From Nakamurella lactea DSM 19367 (GTDB lineage: Bacteria > Actinomycetota > Actinomycetes > Mycobacteriales > Nakamurellaceae): DNA of 64,000 nt. The first letter of the stretch is position 1. Each line of letters starts with the position of its first letter. The stretch covers positions 339,001-403,000 of the forward strand of contig NZ_KE384549.1 of NCBI RefSeq assembly GCF_000426645.1. The letters run 5' to 3'. A program made the translations under genes and the position numbers. The notes below the pieces were generated by a model. The model ran no database searches, was not told where the DNA came from, and saw only the letters and a list, made by a program, of their open reading frames with translations. Below, piece after piece: positions 52,334-61,244 of this stretch.

Positions 52334-53292
52334 CGGTTCTTCACCCTCGGATCCAGCAGCCCGTAGGCCAGGTCGGTGATCATGTTCGCCACCACCACTG
52401 TCGCGGCGAGCAGTACGAAAGCGCCTTGCAGAACGGGGAAGTCGAGCTGGGTGACGGCCTCGTAGATGCCCCGCCCGATGCCCGGATAGGCATACACGGT
52501 CTCGGTGAGCACCGCGCCGCCCACCAGGAAGCCGAGTTGCAGCCCGATCAGCGTGATGGTCGGCAGCAGGGCATTGCGCAGGGCATGCCGCCAGAGCACC
52601 CGCCGATAGGGCAGCCCGTTGGCCCTGGCAAGGGTGCAGTAGTCCTCGCCGAGGGCGTCGATCATCGACGAGCGCATCATCAGCAGGTACGGCCCGAGCT
52701 GGATCAACACCAGCGACAGGCAGGGCAGCACCAGATGCGACAACACCGACAGATACCACTGCGCGCCGTAGGTGCCATCGGCATAGGCGCCGCCGATGGA
52801 GAACCAGCCGAGCTTGAGCCCGAAGACGTACAGCAGCAGGATGCCGACACTCGGGACGAACAGCGATTGCCCGATCACGCCGAGGATCTGCACGGCGCGA
52901 TCCAGCCAGCCGCCGCGCCGGCTCGCCGCCAGCACGCCGAGCGGGATGCCGATCAGGGCGGTCAGGATCAGCGCTGAGCCGGTCAACAGCAGGGTCCACG
53001 GGAGTCGTTCCATCAGCACGGTGGTGACCGGGACACCTTGCGCGAACGAGACCCCGAGGTTGCCGTGCAGCAGCTGCCACAGGTACTTGCCGTACTGGGT
53101 GAGCAGGGACTGGTCCAGGCCGTACTGGGTGAGCAGGGTCGCCCGCATCTCCGCCGTCATGTTCGGATTGGCCACCGCCTGCGCCGGATCGCCGGGAAGC
53201 AGGCGCAGCAGCAGGAAGGTGACCGTCACCGCGAAGAAGATCGTCAGCAGTGCACGGCCGATCTTGCGCAGCACGAAGGTGAACAGCGACAT
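52330..53292 (-). CDS. Peptide/nickel-type ABC transporter permease (DppB-like)
   Basis: 320 residues from ATG 53292, 16 nt after the binding-protein stop. The N-terminal membrane anchor and LLRLLPGDPAQAV motif, DYCTLARANGLPYRRVLWRH coupling loop and TVYAYPGIGRGIYEAV near the C-terminus are all typical of DppB. A short duplicated LTQYGLDQSLLTQYG occurs in the periplasmic loop (residues about 54-68). Confidence 0.93.
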   Translation of the reverse strand: MSLFTFVLRKIGRALLTIFFAVTVTFLLLRLLPGDPAQAVANPNMTAEMRATLLTQYGLDQSLLTQYGKYLWQLLHGNLGVSFAQGVPVTTVLMERLPWTLLLTGSALILTALIGIPLGVLAASRRGGWLDRAVQILGVIGQSLFVPSVGILLLYVFGLKLGWFSIGGAYADGTYGAQWYLSVLSHLVLPCLSLVLIQLGPYLLMMRSSMIDALGEDYCTLARANGLPYRRVLWRHALRNALLPTITLIGLQLGFLVGGAVLTETVYAYPGIGRGIYEAVTQLDFPVLQGAFVLLAATVVVANMITDLAYGLLDPRVKNR

Positions 53293-53308
53293 CCGGGCGA
53301 CCCCTGGC

Positions 53309-54985
53309 TCAGCCGGTCGTGGTGGCGGCGGCGAGGGACACGGGATCGACGATCGACAACAGCTCGCTCGGTTTGACGATGAACCCGCTCCACTTGTCAC
53401 TGAACGCGACGTAGAGATTCTGGGTGTACATGATGTTGTCGTAGACGTTGTCGTGCACCAGCTTCGCCGCCTGCCGCAACAGCGTCTTCTGCTCCGCCCG
53501 ATCCGTCGTGGTGCGCGACTTGGAGATCAGCTCGTTGAGTTTCGGGTCGTCGACGTAGCTGTAGTTGATGGCACCACCCGGCAGGTAGGTGAGTGCCATA
53601 TTGGTGGCCGGGTCGTCCATGATGGCGAAGTTCCCGGCATAGATGTCGAAGTCGCCTTCGTTGGTCTTGGCCAGGTAGGTGTTGCGTTCCAAGCCCTGCA
53701 GGTCGATGGTGATGCCGGCCTTCGCCGCACCGTCCTTGACCAGATTCACCCACTGGGAGGTGACCGCGTCCTGCAGTGAGTAGATCAGCCGGAACTTCAG
53801 CGGGAACTGACCGTTGCTGTCGGAGGTGTAGCCCGCGTCGGTGAGCAGCTTGCGCGCCTGGTCGGGGTCGTACGCGTACTCCTTGAGTGACGGGTCGTAC
53901 CAGTCCTTGAGCACCGGCATGATCGGGCTGCTGCCGGTGGACACTGCCTGACCCTGCAACACCACGTTGCGGATGGCGTCGTAGTCGACCGTCGCGGCGA
54001 GTGCCTGTCGGACAGGCAGTTTCGCCAGATCCTTCTGCTTCATGTTGTAGGTCATGTGGGCGTAACCGAGTCCGGGAACCTCCTCCACCTTGATCCCCTC
54101 GGTGCCCTGCAGGGTCTTGACCTGGGTCGGCGGGAGCGCATTGGCGATCATGTCGACATCACCGTTGCGCAGGGCGAGGATCTCGGTGTTCACATCCGGA
54201 TACACCCGGTAGACGATGGCGGCCGGCCGCGGGGTCCCGCCGTCGACCAGTGGGTAGCTGTCGACCCGCTTCATGGTGTAGCTCTGGCCCTTGGCGACCG
54301 AGGTGAGGGTGTACGGACCGGCGCCGACCCAGTCCTTGTCGTTGGCGAAGGTAGCCACGCTGCCGGCCTTGGAGAAGATGTGTTCCGGCACGATGTTTCC
54401 CCAGAAGCCGATCTCGGCGATCACCGTCGAATCGGGTTCGGACAGGGCGACCTCGACCCGGGTGGGTGACACCGCTGTCGCCTTCACGAAGTTGGTGAGC
54501 TGGCCGTACAGCGTGCCGGCCGGCTTGTCCTTCTTGACCGCGTTCAGGGTGTAGGCGACGTCGTCGGCGGTCAGCGGCGTGCCGTCGCTCCAGGTGAAGT
54601 CGCTGCGGATGTCGTAGAAGCCGGTTTTCGGGTCGGTGTATCCCCATTTGGTGGCCAACGACGGTTCCTTGTTGCCGGCGGCGTCGATGCTCAGCAGATG
54701 CGGGTACATCAGATTGGTGATCCAGTAGTCGGTCCGGCTGTTCCCGACCAGCGGGTTGTAGTTGACCACGTCCGAGGTGGTCGCGATGGTCAAGGTGTCC
54801 GCGCTGCCACCGGCCACCGGGGAACTACTGCCCGCCGCAGGGCCGGATCCGGCGGTCGGGCCGGAGCCCTGCGCGGCGGTGGAGCTGTCCGCGGCCGCGG
54901 CCGGCTTGCTCGGTGCGCAACCGGCCAGCGTGAGAACAGCGATCAGCGCACTTCCGATCAGTGGGATGACGGTTCTGCGACGCAT
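53309..54985 (-). CDS. Peptide/nickel-type ABC transporter substrate-binding lipoprotein (family 5)
   Basis: 558 residues from ATG 54985, whose TGATG overlaps the dipeptidase stop; AGGAGG lies 10 nt upstream, and in-frame GTGs at 54988 and 54994 are alternatives. The signal peptide ends at lipobox L20-A-G-C23, followed by a long Ala/Gly/Ser/Pro linker. SBP_bac_5 signatures include YNPLVGNSRTDYWITNL and DFTWSDGTPLTADDVAYT. It is cell-surface tethered and delivers ligand, presumably peptides given the neighbouring peptidases, to the DppBC-like permeases. Confidence 0.93.
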   Translation of the reverse strand: MRRRTVIPLIGSALIAVLTLAGCAPSKPAAAADSSTAAQGSGPTAGSGPAAGSSSPVAGGSADTLTIATTSDVVNYNPLVGNSRTDYWITNLMYPHLLSIDAAGNKEPSLATKWGYTDPKTGFYDIRSDFTWSDGTPLTADDVAYTLNAVKKDKPAGTLYGQLTNFVKATAVSPTRVEVALSEPDSTVIAEIGFWGNIVPEHIFSKAGSVATFANDKDWVGAGPYTLTSVAKGQSYTMKRVDSYPLVDGGTPRPAAIVYRVYPDVNTEILALRNGDVDMIANALPPTQVKTLQGTEGIKVEEVPGLGYAHMTYNMKQKDLAKLPVRQALAATVDYDAIRNVVLQGQAVSTGSSPIMPVLKDWYDPSLKEYAYDPDQARKLLTDAGYTSDSNGQFPLKFRLIYSLQDAVTSQWVNLVKDGAAKAGITIDLQGLERNTYLAKTNEGDFDIYAGNFAIMDDPATNMALTYLPGGAINYSYVDDPKLNELISKSRTTTDRAEQKTLLRQAAKLVHDNVYDNIMYTQNLYVAFSDKWSGFIVKPSELLSIVDPVSLAAATTTG

Positions 54986-56193
54986 CACACCCACACCTCC
55001 TCAAGCACTCTCAGGGTGTTGCCGCCGACGACGGCACGGATTTCGTCATCGGAGTAGTCGTGGGCGACGAGCCATCCGATGATGTTGTAGAAGCACTCGG
55101 CCGGGTTCTCCAGACCGTCGACGTACTCGACGGTCTCGTGGTCGACATGGCCATGGGCCTGGCTGATCGACAGGTTGCCGGCGAACGCGGTGTGCAGGCC
55201 GACATGGTCTCCGAACAGGGTGTCCGGTCCGAACGAGACGTGCTCGATGCCGACCAGATCGACGCAGTAGACGAAGTGGTCCATCACCGATTCGATGGTG
55301 TGCCGTGGATGATCCGGGCTCAGCGTGGTGTGCGGCGCCGCTTCCAGCCCGATCACGCCGCCCCGATCGGCGCAGGCCTTGATCACCTCGTCCGGCTTCA
55401 TCCGGTTGGTCGGCCAGACCGACCTGGCGCCGGCATGGGTGATGAAGACGGGTTTGGTAGAGCGCTCGATCGTCTCCAGCGCAGTGCGATCGCCACTGTG
55501 CGACACGTCGATGGCGATGCCCAGTTTGTTCATCCGCTGCACGGCGCGGTCGCCGAAGTACGTCAGACCGCCGTCACCGCGCTCCTTCAGGCCGCTGCCG
55601 AGGGTGTTGGCCTCGGAATAGGCGATGCCCATCTGCCGGACGCCGAAGCCGTAGAGCACATCGAGTCGGTCGACCTCGTTCTCGATCGGGGTGGCCGCCT
55701 CGAGTGCGAAGATGTGGGCGATCTTCCCGGACTGCTTGGCGTGTTCGATGTCGGCCAGCGTCTCGCCCTTGATGACGTACTGCTGGTGCGCCAGGTCGGC
55801 CATCCGAACCCCGAGGTCGAACAGCACGTCCTGGTACTTCCAGCCGGCGTCCGAGGAGATGCAGCAGGTGCCGTCCATCCCGTTGTCGAACACGGCGGTG
55901 AGGCCGGAGCGGGAAAGTCCTTCGTAGGCCGTGGGTTCCCGACCCTGGCGGATGTGGTCGCGGAGCTGCCCCATGTCCTCCGGGAAGACCTGTACGTGTT
56001 CGTGCAGGGAGATCACCGTCTCCTCGGTGAGCAGGCGGGTAGTGCGCTGCTGTTGCTCGGTGGACAGCTCGAGGCCGGCGTAGGGCGGTACCCGGCCGAT
56101 CTGCCGGGCGTACCGGAACTCCTTGATGTCGGTCCCCGGCTCGAGGAACTCGTAGGCGGTGTAGCCGGTGTACTGGGGTGACGGGTCCAGCAT
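54985..56193 (-). CDS. M19-family (renal dipeptidase-type) membrane dipeptidase
   Basis: 402 residues from ATG 56193 with AAGGAG upstream. Conserved zinc-site segments are VISLHEHVQVF near residue 60 (where the usual H-x-D appears as H-E-H), the bridging Glu in FALEAATPIENE, the His in AIDVSHSGDRT and FITHAGARSVWP, and a later Asp in VSFGPDTLFGD. M19 enzymes cleave dipeptides, often with D-residues or beta-lactam-like bonds. First gene of the seven-gene peptide operon. There is no signal peptide, so it acts in the cytoplasm on imported peptides. Confidence 0.9.
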   Translation of the reverse strand: MLDPSPQYTGYTAYEFLEPGTDIKEFRYARQIGRVPPYAGLELSTEQQQRTTRLLTEETVISLHEHVQVFPEDMGQLRDHIRQGREPTAYEGLSRSGLTAVFDNGMDGTCCISSDAGWKYQDVLFDLGVRMADLAHQQYVIKGETLADIEHAKQSGKIAHIFALEAATPIENEVDRLDVLYGFGVRQMGIAYSEANTLGSGLKERGDGGLTYFGDRAVQRMNKLGIAIDVSHSGDRTALETIERSTKPVFITHAGARSVWPTNRMKPDEVIKACADRGGVIGLEAAPHTTLSPDHPRHTIESVMDHFVYCVDLVGIEHVSFGPDTLFGDHVGLHTAFAGNLSISQAHGHVDHETVEYVDGLENPAECFYNIIGWLVAHDYSDDEIRAVVGGNTLRVLEEVWV

Positions 56194-56314
56194 GACGCTC
56201 CTTCGTGATGGTGGTGGCAGCCGTTGCGGGGCCGACCGGGTTGACGACCGACCGTCGAACACTTCGCTGACTCACGCAGCGGTGTGTAGTAATCAGGCAC
56301 CTAGAGTGCACCAC

Positions 56315-56356
56315 TTGACGAATTCAGGCAAGAGCGATACAAAGTTGTAACAATCT
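56315..56356 (+). promoter_or_regulatory. Promoter TTGACG-N17-TACAAA with overlapping A/T-rich palindromes
   Basis: TTGACG (56315-56320), a 17-nt spacer and TACAAA (56338-56343) form a sigma70-like promoter for the ATPase genes. ACAAAGTTGT and TTGTAACAA are overlapping inverted repeats at about 56339-56353, covering the expected start site. They are unusually A/T-rich for this window and could bind the double Lrp protein or another regulator. Confidence 0.6.
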
Positions 56357-56384
56357 TGCGGCTTCGAGGTGTCAGGATGGTCTT

Positions 56385-57401
56385 GTGACGATCTCACCCC
56401 TTGCCCGGCCCGCCGGCGTCGACGCCTTGACGGTTCGCGGTCTCCGGGTCGACTACGGCGACCCCGGCGCGGCCATACCTGCCGTGCGGGGCATCGATCT
56501 CGACGTTCCGGCCGGTGCGATCGTCGCCCTGCTGGGTGAATCCGGATCGGGGAAGTCGGCAACGGCCCGCGCCGTGCTCGGCCTTGATCAGGACGGCAGC
56601 CGGATCGCTGCCGACGAGATCCGGATCGGTTCCACCGACCTGCTGCGCGCCTCGGACGAACAGCGTCGGCGGGCCAGGGGCTCGGAGGTCGGGTTGGTGA
56701 TGCAGGACGCACTCTCCGCGCTCAACCCGGTGTTGTCGATCGGCCGCCAGCTCGGTGAACTGTTCGAGGTGCACCTCGGACTGTCCCGACGCAAGGCCCG
56801 CAGTCGGGCCGTCGAAATGCTGGGCCTGGTAGGCATTCCGGACCCGGCGCGGCGGGTCGACGACTATCCGCACCAGTTCTCCGGAGGCATGCGGCAGCGC
56901 ATCCTGATCGCCATGGCCATCGCGCTGGAGCCGACGTTGTTGATCGCCGACGAGCCGACGACGGCGCTCGACGTGACCGTGCAGGCGCAGATCCTTGACC
57001 TGCTCGATGACCTTCGGATGAAGACCGACATGGGCGTCCTGCTGATCACCCACGATCTCGGGGTGGTCAATGAGGTGGCCGACCGGGTGGTCGTGATGTA
57101 CGCCGGGCGAGTTGTCGAGAGCGGCGTCACCGCAGCGGTGTTCACCCATCCGGCGCATCCGTACACGCAGGCGCTGCTGCGGTCCGTGCCGCAGGCATCC
57201 GGGCGCCGGGAGGACCTGCTGACCATTGCCGGATCGCCGCCGAGTCCACGCCAGGTGCCGAGCGGGTGTTCGTTCCGGACCCGCTGCAGGTGGGCCGTCG
57301 AGTTGTGCGCCGACCGCAGACCGGAGCTGGCGGGCGTCGCCGAGGGCCGGCTGGCGGCCTGCCATCGGAGCGCGGAGGTTCTCGATGTCGCTGTCGGTTG
57401 A
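56385..57401 (+). CDS. Peptide/nickel-type ABC transporter ATPase (DppD-like)
   Basis: 338 residues from GTG 56385. It shows Walker A GESGSGKSA (Ala in place of Thr/Ser at the last position), VMQDALSALNP, signature FSGGMRQR and Walker B LLIADEPTTALD. The C-terminal oligopeptide-ATPase extension is present with Cys in PSGCSFRTRCRWAVELC. It energises the permeases encoded on the other strand. The 3' end overlaps the next ATPase gene by 17 bp. Confidence 0.93.
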   Translation: MTISPLARPAGVDALTVRGLRVDYGDPGAAIPAVRGIDLDVPAGAIVALLGESGSGKSATARAVLGLDQDGSRIAADEIRIGSTDLLRASDEQRRRARGSEVGLVMQDALSALNPVLSIGRQLGELFEVHLGLSRRKARSRAVEMLGLVGIPDPARRVDDYPHQFSGGMRQRILIAMAIALEPTLLIADEPTTALDVTVQAQILDLLDDLRMKTDMGVLLITHDLGVVNEVADRVVVMYAGRVVESGVTAAVFTHPAHPYTQALLRSVPQASGRREDLLTIAGSPPSPRQVPSGCSFRTRCRWAVELCADRRPELAGVAEGRLAACHRSAEVLDVAVG

Positions 57402-58431
57402 TCAGCACGAGGCGGCCGGTGGTGCTGCGGAATCGCCCGGTGTGGTGCTGCGGGCGGATGCGCTGGTGAAACGGTTCCGGGTCGGTCCGGCGATCCGCTC
57501 GAACTACGTCTCGGCGGTCGACGGTGTGTCGTTGGACCTGCGCCGCGGCGAATCACTGGGGATCGTCGGCGAATCAGGCTGCGGGAAAACCACTCTGGCC
57601 CGGATGCTGGTCGGGTTGGAACGGCCGGACGGCGGGACCTTGCGTTTCCGGCAACGGGACGTCACCGCGGGCCGCCGGGCCGACCGTCGGCTACTCCGCA
57701 AGGGCGTGCAGATGATCTTCCAGGACCCGTACACCAGCCTGGACCCACGGATGACGGTCGGCAAACTGGTCACCGAACCGTTGGCCGCCAACCGCACCAT
57801 GGGCGCCAGGGCCCGGCGCGGGCGGGCCGGTGAACTGCTCGAGCTGGTCGGGCTGTCCGTCGACATGCTGGACCGCTTCCCGCACCAGTTCTCCGGCGGC
57901 CAACGTCAACGGATCGGCGTCGCCAGGGCCCTTGCCCTCGATCCGGACGTGCTGGTCTGCGACGAACCGGTGTCGGCCCTTGACGTGTCCGTCCAGGCCC
58001 AGGTGATCAACCTGCTCCGTGACCTGCAGCGGCGGCTCGGTGTGGCGATCGTGTTCATCGCGCACGATCTGTCGGTCGTGCGGCATCTGACCGATCGGGT
58101 GGCGGTGATGTACCTGGGCCGGATAGCGGAGATCGGTGACTCCGACAGCATCTTCGAGGGACCGGCACATCCGTACACCAGGGCACTGCTGTCCGCGTCT
58201 CCGTCGGTCGATCCAGCGCGGCGTGGACAACTGGCACAACGGGTGAAGCTGATCGGCGAGCCGCCGTCACCGATCGATCCGCCGGTCGGTTGCAGATTCC
58301 ACCCGCGCTGCGAACTCGCCCAGGACCGTTGCCGGACAGAGACTCCGCTGCTGCGAGTTCCCGCCGACGACACCGGAACCAGACGGTCCGCCTGTCACTT
58401 CGCCGAGGCCGTCCTCACCGACGCCCGCTGA
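57385..58431 (+). CDS. Peptide/nickel-type ABC transporter ATPase (DppF-like)
   Basis: 348 residues from ATG 57385, preceded by GGAGG; further upstream starts in this frame lie deep inside the preceding gene. It shows Walker A GESGCGKTT, MIFQDPYTSLDPRM, signature FSGGQRQR and Walker B VLVCDEPVSALD, with the C-terminal extension GCRFHPRCELAQDRC. It completes a five-subunit peptide importer with the genes at 51377-54985. Its end overlaps the convergent DoxX gene by 37 bp. Confidence 0.93.
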   Translation: MSLSVDQHEAAGGAAESPGVVLRADALVKRFRVGPAIRSNYVSAVDGVSLDLRRGESLGIVGESGCGKTTLARMLVGLERPDGGTLRFRQRDVTAGRRADRRLLRKGVQMIFQDPYTSLDPRMTVGKLVTEPLAANRTMGARARRGRAGELLELVGLSVDMLDRFPHQFSGGQRQRIGVARALALDPDVLVCDEPVSALDVSVQAQVINLLRDLQRRLGVAIVFIAHDLSVVRHLTDRVAVMYLGRIAEIGDSDSIFEGPAHPYTRALLSASPSVDPARRGQLAQRVKLIGEPPSPIDPPVGCRFHPRCELAQDRCRTETPLLRVPADDTGTRRSACHFAEAVLTDAR

Positions 58432-58943
58432 ACGTCGGAATCGGCTGCGGTGGTGAGCCGGGCGCCCAATGCCTTGGCCATCACGACCAGGCCGGCGGCG
58501 GCCAGCACGACGTCCTTGATCATGTACTGCGCCTCCAACGTCGGGTGACCGCCGGGGAACATGTCGGAGAAGAACAGCACCAGTGGACACATGAAGCCGA
58601 TGACGCAGCCGGCGAGCAGCACCAGCCCGGTCCGCAGCAGCACCTTGGTGACCAGCATCAGCCCGACACAACACTCGATCCCGGCGGTGGCGACCATCGC
58701 CGTGGTGCCCGTCACCGTTCCGAAGGTGATCGCGTCGACCGTTCTGGTCACCAGGGCCTCGACCGGACTGACGCCCGGGAAGAACTTGAGCACACCGAAT
58801 CCGAGCAACACCAGGCCGACACAGACGCGCAGGACGTCGATGCTGTGGCGGGCCAACAGGGCCGCCGCTCGATCGATCGGCCCGGCCTGGTGTCGGGTGG
58901 TGGCGGGTGTGCGGCTGAAGGTGCCGGCAACTGCTGTAGTCAT
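58395..58943 (-). CDS. DoxX-family membrane protein (DUF417/DoxX-like)
   Basis: 182 residues from ATG 58943 (AAGGGA 8 nt upstream). Four transmembrane helices start at LRVCVGLVLLGFGVLKFFPG; the KFFPG motif, the ECCVGLML and the LVLFFSDMFPGGHPTLEAQY regions match the DUF417/DoxX-like group. Function is unknown; related proteins are linked to redox stress or thiol compounds. It lies 153 bp downstream of the hydantoinase B gene on the same strand but probably has its own promoter. Confidence 0.83.
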   Translation of the reverse strand: MTTAVAGTFSRTPATTRHQAGPIDRAAALLARHSIDVLRVCVGLVLLGFGVLKFFPGVSPVEALVTRTVDAITFGTVTGTTAMVATAGIECCVGLMLVTKVLLRTGLVLLAGCVIGFMCPLVLFFSDMFPGGHPTLEAQYMIKDVVLAAAGLVVMAKALGARLTTAADSDVQRASVRTASAK

Positions 58944-59096
58944 GCGTGAATCCCTTCGGGTGGATGAACCGTCTGGGGGTATGACAGACAGGCCGGGCCG
59001 CCGGATACTCCGGGACCGCAAGTCCCGGTCGAATTGGGTAGATCGACGTACCCGCCGGCCGGCCCGGCCGCCCACAGCCACCGGAGCCCGGCGATG

Positions 59097-61244
59097 TCAC
59101 CGGGGCTCGGCGGCCCGCACTACCGGATCGGTCCGCAGCGCGACCTGCACGTCCATCCGGACGCCGCAGTGCGGACAGTGCAGCCGCCGGACCACGAATC
59201 GCTCGGACCCGGGGAACCGCACCGGCCAGGGTGCGACGCCGGACGTCGGGACCTCCTGCAGTGCCATCCGGGAGTACGGGTCCCCGTCTGCCGCACCGAG
59301 ATCGCCGCCGCAGCGGGCGCAGACGATGCGGTCGCCGGCCACGCCCGATGTGAGATCCAGGGTGGTTGTCCATCGCCGGCCGGGACGTTGGCTCAGCGCC
59401 GGCGCCGGTGCCCGCCCGCCGATCCGGTCCTGGCGCAACTGTGCCCGGGTGGTCGTGGTCGCGGCCTCGTCAAGGGCCGGGTGCGGACCGTCGAGCAGCA
59501 GTACGCCGTAGTCGCGGGCTGCCCCGGCCCGGCTGACGTGGCCGGCGACGACGTCGGCGACCACGTCATCGGGGTTGCGGTCCAACGGATCCCCGTAGCC
59601 ACCACCGCCCTGGGTGACGGCCAGGTGCACCTCGCCGGCAGCCAGCCGGACCTTGGCGTCCGGAAGGGGCAGCTCGCGAACCGGGCCGCTCTGCCACGCC
59701 TGCTCGCTGCCGGCCGGCAGCACCGCGAACACGCTCTGCCGCCCGGGGTCGCCGCCGGCCAGCCCGATCGCCGACGGATGCTGCAGGCCCTGGGCGAACG
59801 AAACTACCTGGATCGGGTCGGCGGTACCGTGCGGGCGCAGCACGATGGAGCAGCCGGAGCCGCCGCGGCGCCGGCCAGGCCCGGCCGAGTCGGCGAGCTC
59901 GCGACGCTCGAGATACAGCACCGGCAGGTAACTCTCGTTCACCTCGACGTTCGCACAGGCGGCGCCGGGGGAGGTGGTGGATCCGGAGGAGTCGGCACCG
60001 TCGACGACCGCGGTCGCACCGCCGCCCCCGGTCAGCTCGTCCAGGGTCATCGAACTGAACGGCTCGCCGGTCCGGGAGGTGCCGGCGAAGACGCCGCCAC
60101 CGGCCCCGGACGACTGGCAGCCGGCCATCGTCCGATCGGCGTGCTCGGCCGACGATTCCAACATCCTGGACAGACAGCCGTTGACCACCGAACGGATTGC
60201 CTGGCACGACGTCGCGGTGCTCATCGCCACGCCGGCCGGCCAGCGGGCATGGGCGACAGTTCCCTCTCGGCTGACGATCCGGACCACCCTGGGCACCGCA
60301 CCCGGTACCCAGAGCAGGTCGGCGCACAGGTAGATCAGGACCGAGGCGATCGAGAAGTTGACCAGAGCCGGCAAGGCGGCGTTGATGCCGCCCGGAGCCT
60401 GCGGGGAACTGGCACTGAAGTCCAGTTCCAGCTCGTCGCCGGTCTTGCTCACGGTCAGCCGGACCGCGTACACATCGGCGTCGTCGGCGGTCGGCCGGCC
60501 GCGCTGCAGATAGCTGACCTGCCGCCAGCTGCCGTCGGGCAGCGCCCGGAGGCGCTCCCTGAGCTGGACCTCCGCCACGTCCACCAGATGGTCCATCGCG
60601 GCCACGACGGCGGCCGCGCCATAGCGCACACACAATGCCTGAACGGCCTGTACGGCGGCGCGATTGGCGGCGATCTGGCCGGCCAGGTCGAGTGCGTTGA
60701 GCTGCGGCGTGCGCGACCGGGCCAAGTAGTCCCGCTCGATGTCGCGACGGATCCGGTCTCCCTCGACGATCCGGATCGGTGGCATCGGCAGCGGTTCGTC
60801 GAAGATCGATTGGGAGTCGAGTGAGAGGCCGCCGGCGGTGCCCCCGCCGACGTCGGATTGATGCACGGTCGACCCGCACCAGCCGATCAGCGTGCCTTGG
60901 TGGAAGACCGGGGCGATCAGTACCACGTCCGGCTGGTGCAGGGTGCCGACGTACGGATCGTTGGTGAGGAACTGGTCGCCGGCGGCGATCCCCGGGTTCT
61001 CGCGGTAGTTGTCGAGCACGTCCCTGGTCACCAGGTTGAGTGAGGCCACCTGGCACAGCACGTATTTGCCACAGGCGACGACCGTGCCGTCGGCCGTGGT
61101 GATCGCGGTGTTCAGGTCGTTGGCCTCGACGGCGATCTGTGACCCGGACACCCGGCGCAGCATGATGGCCGCCTCGTCGTTGATGCCGTCGAGACGATGG
61201 CGGATGATCTCCAGGGTGATCGGATCGGGCAGGTCGGTGATCAC
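59097..61244 (-). CDS. Hydantoinase B/oxoprolinase-family subunit with C-terminal zinc ribbon
   Basis: 715 residues from ATG 61244, longer than usual B subunits of about 520-600. The HyuB core (residues 1-570) shows ITLEIIRHRLDGINDEAAIMLRR, DQFLTNDPYVGTLHQPDV, HQSDVGGGTAGG and GGGGYGDPLDRNPD. Residues about 620-715 add a domain with C642-x2-C645 (CARCGG) and C690-x2-C693 (CPHCGV), resembling the small gamma subunit of acetone carboxylase. With the A subunit it would form an ATP-dependent enzyme acting on a cyclic amide or a ketone; the ribbon favours the carboxylase-like branch. Confidence 0.88.
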   Translation of the reverse strand: MITDLPDPITLEIIRHRLDGINDEAAIMLRRVSGSQIAVEANDLNTAITTADGTVVACGKYVLCQVASLNLVTRDVLDNYRENPGIAAGDQFLTNDPYVGTLHQPDVVLIAPVFHQGTLIGWCGSTVHQSDVGGGTAGGLSLDSQSIFDEPLPMPPIRIVEGDRIRRDIERDYLARSRTPQLNALDLAGQIAANRAAVQAVQALCVRYGAAAVVAAMDHLVDVAEVQLRERLRALPDGSWRQVSYLQRGRPTADDADVYAVRLTVSKTGDELELDFSASSPQAPGGINAALPALVNFSIASVLIYLCADLLWVPGAVPRVVRIVSREGTVAHARWPAGVAMSTATSCQAIRSVVNGCLSRMLESSAEHADRTMAGCQSSGAGGGVFAGTSRTGEPFSSMTLDELTGGGGATAVVDGADSSGSTTSPGAACANVEVNESYLPVLYLERRELADSAGPGRRRGGSGCSIVLRPHGTADPIQVVSFAQGLQHPSAIGLAGGDPGRQSVFAVLPAGSEQAWQSGPVRELPLPDAKVRLAAGEVHLAVTQGGGGYGDPLDRNPDDVVADVVAGHVSRAGAARDYGVLLLDGPHPALDEAATTTTRAQLRQDRIGGRAPAPALSQRPGRRWTTTLDLTSGVAGDRIVCARCGGDLGAADGDPYSRMALQEVPTSGVAPWPVRFPGSERFVVRRLHCPHCGVRMDVQVALRTDPVVRAAEPR

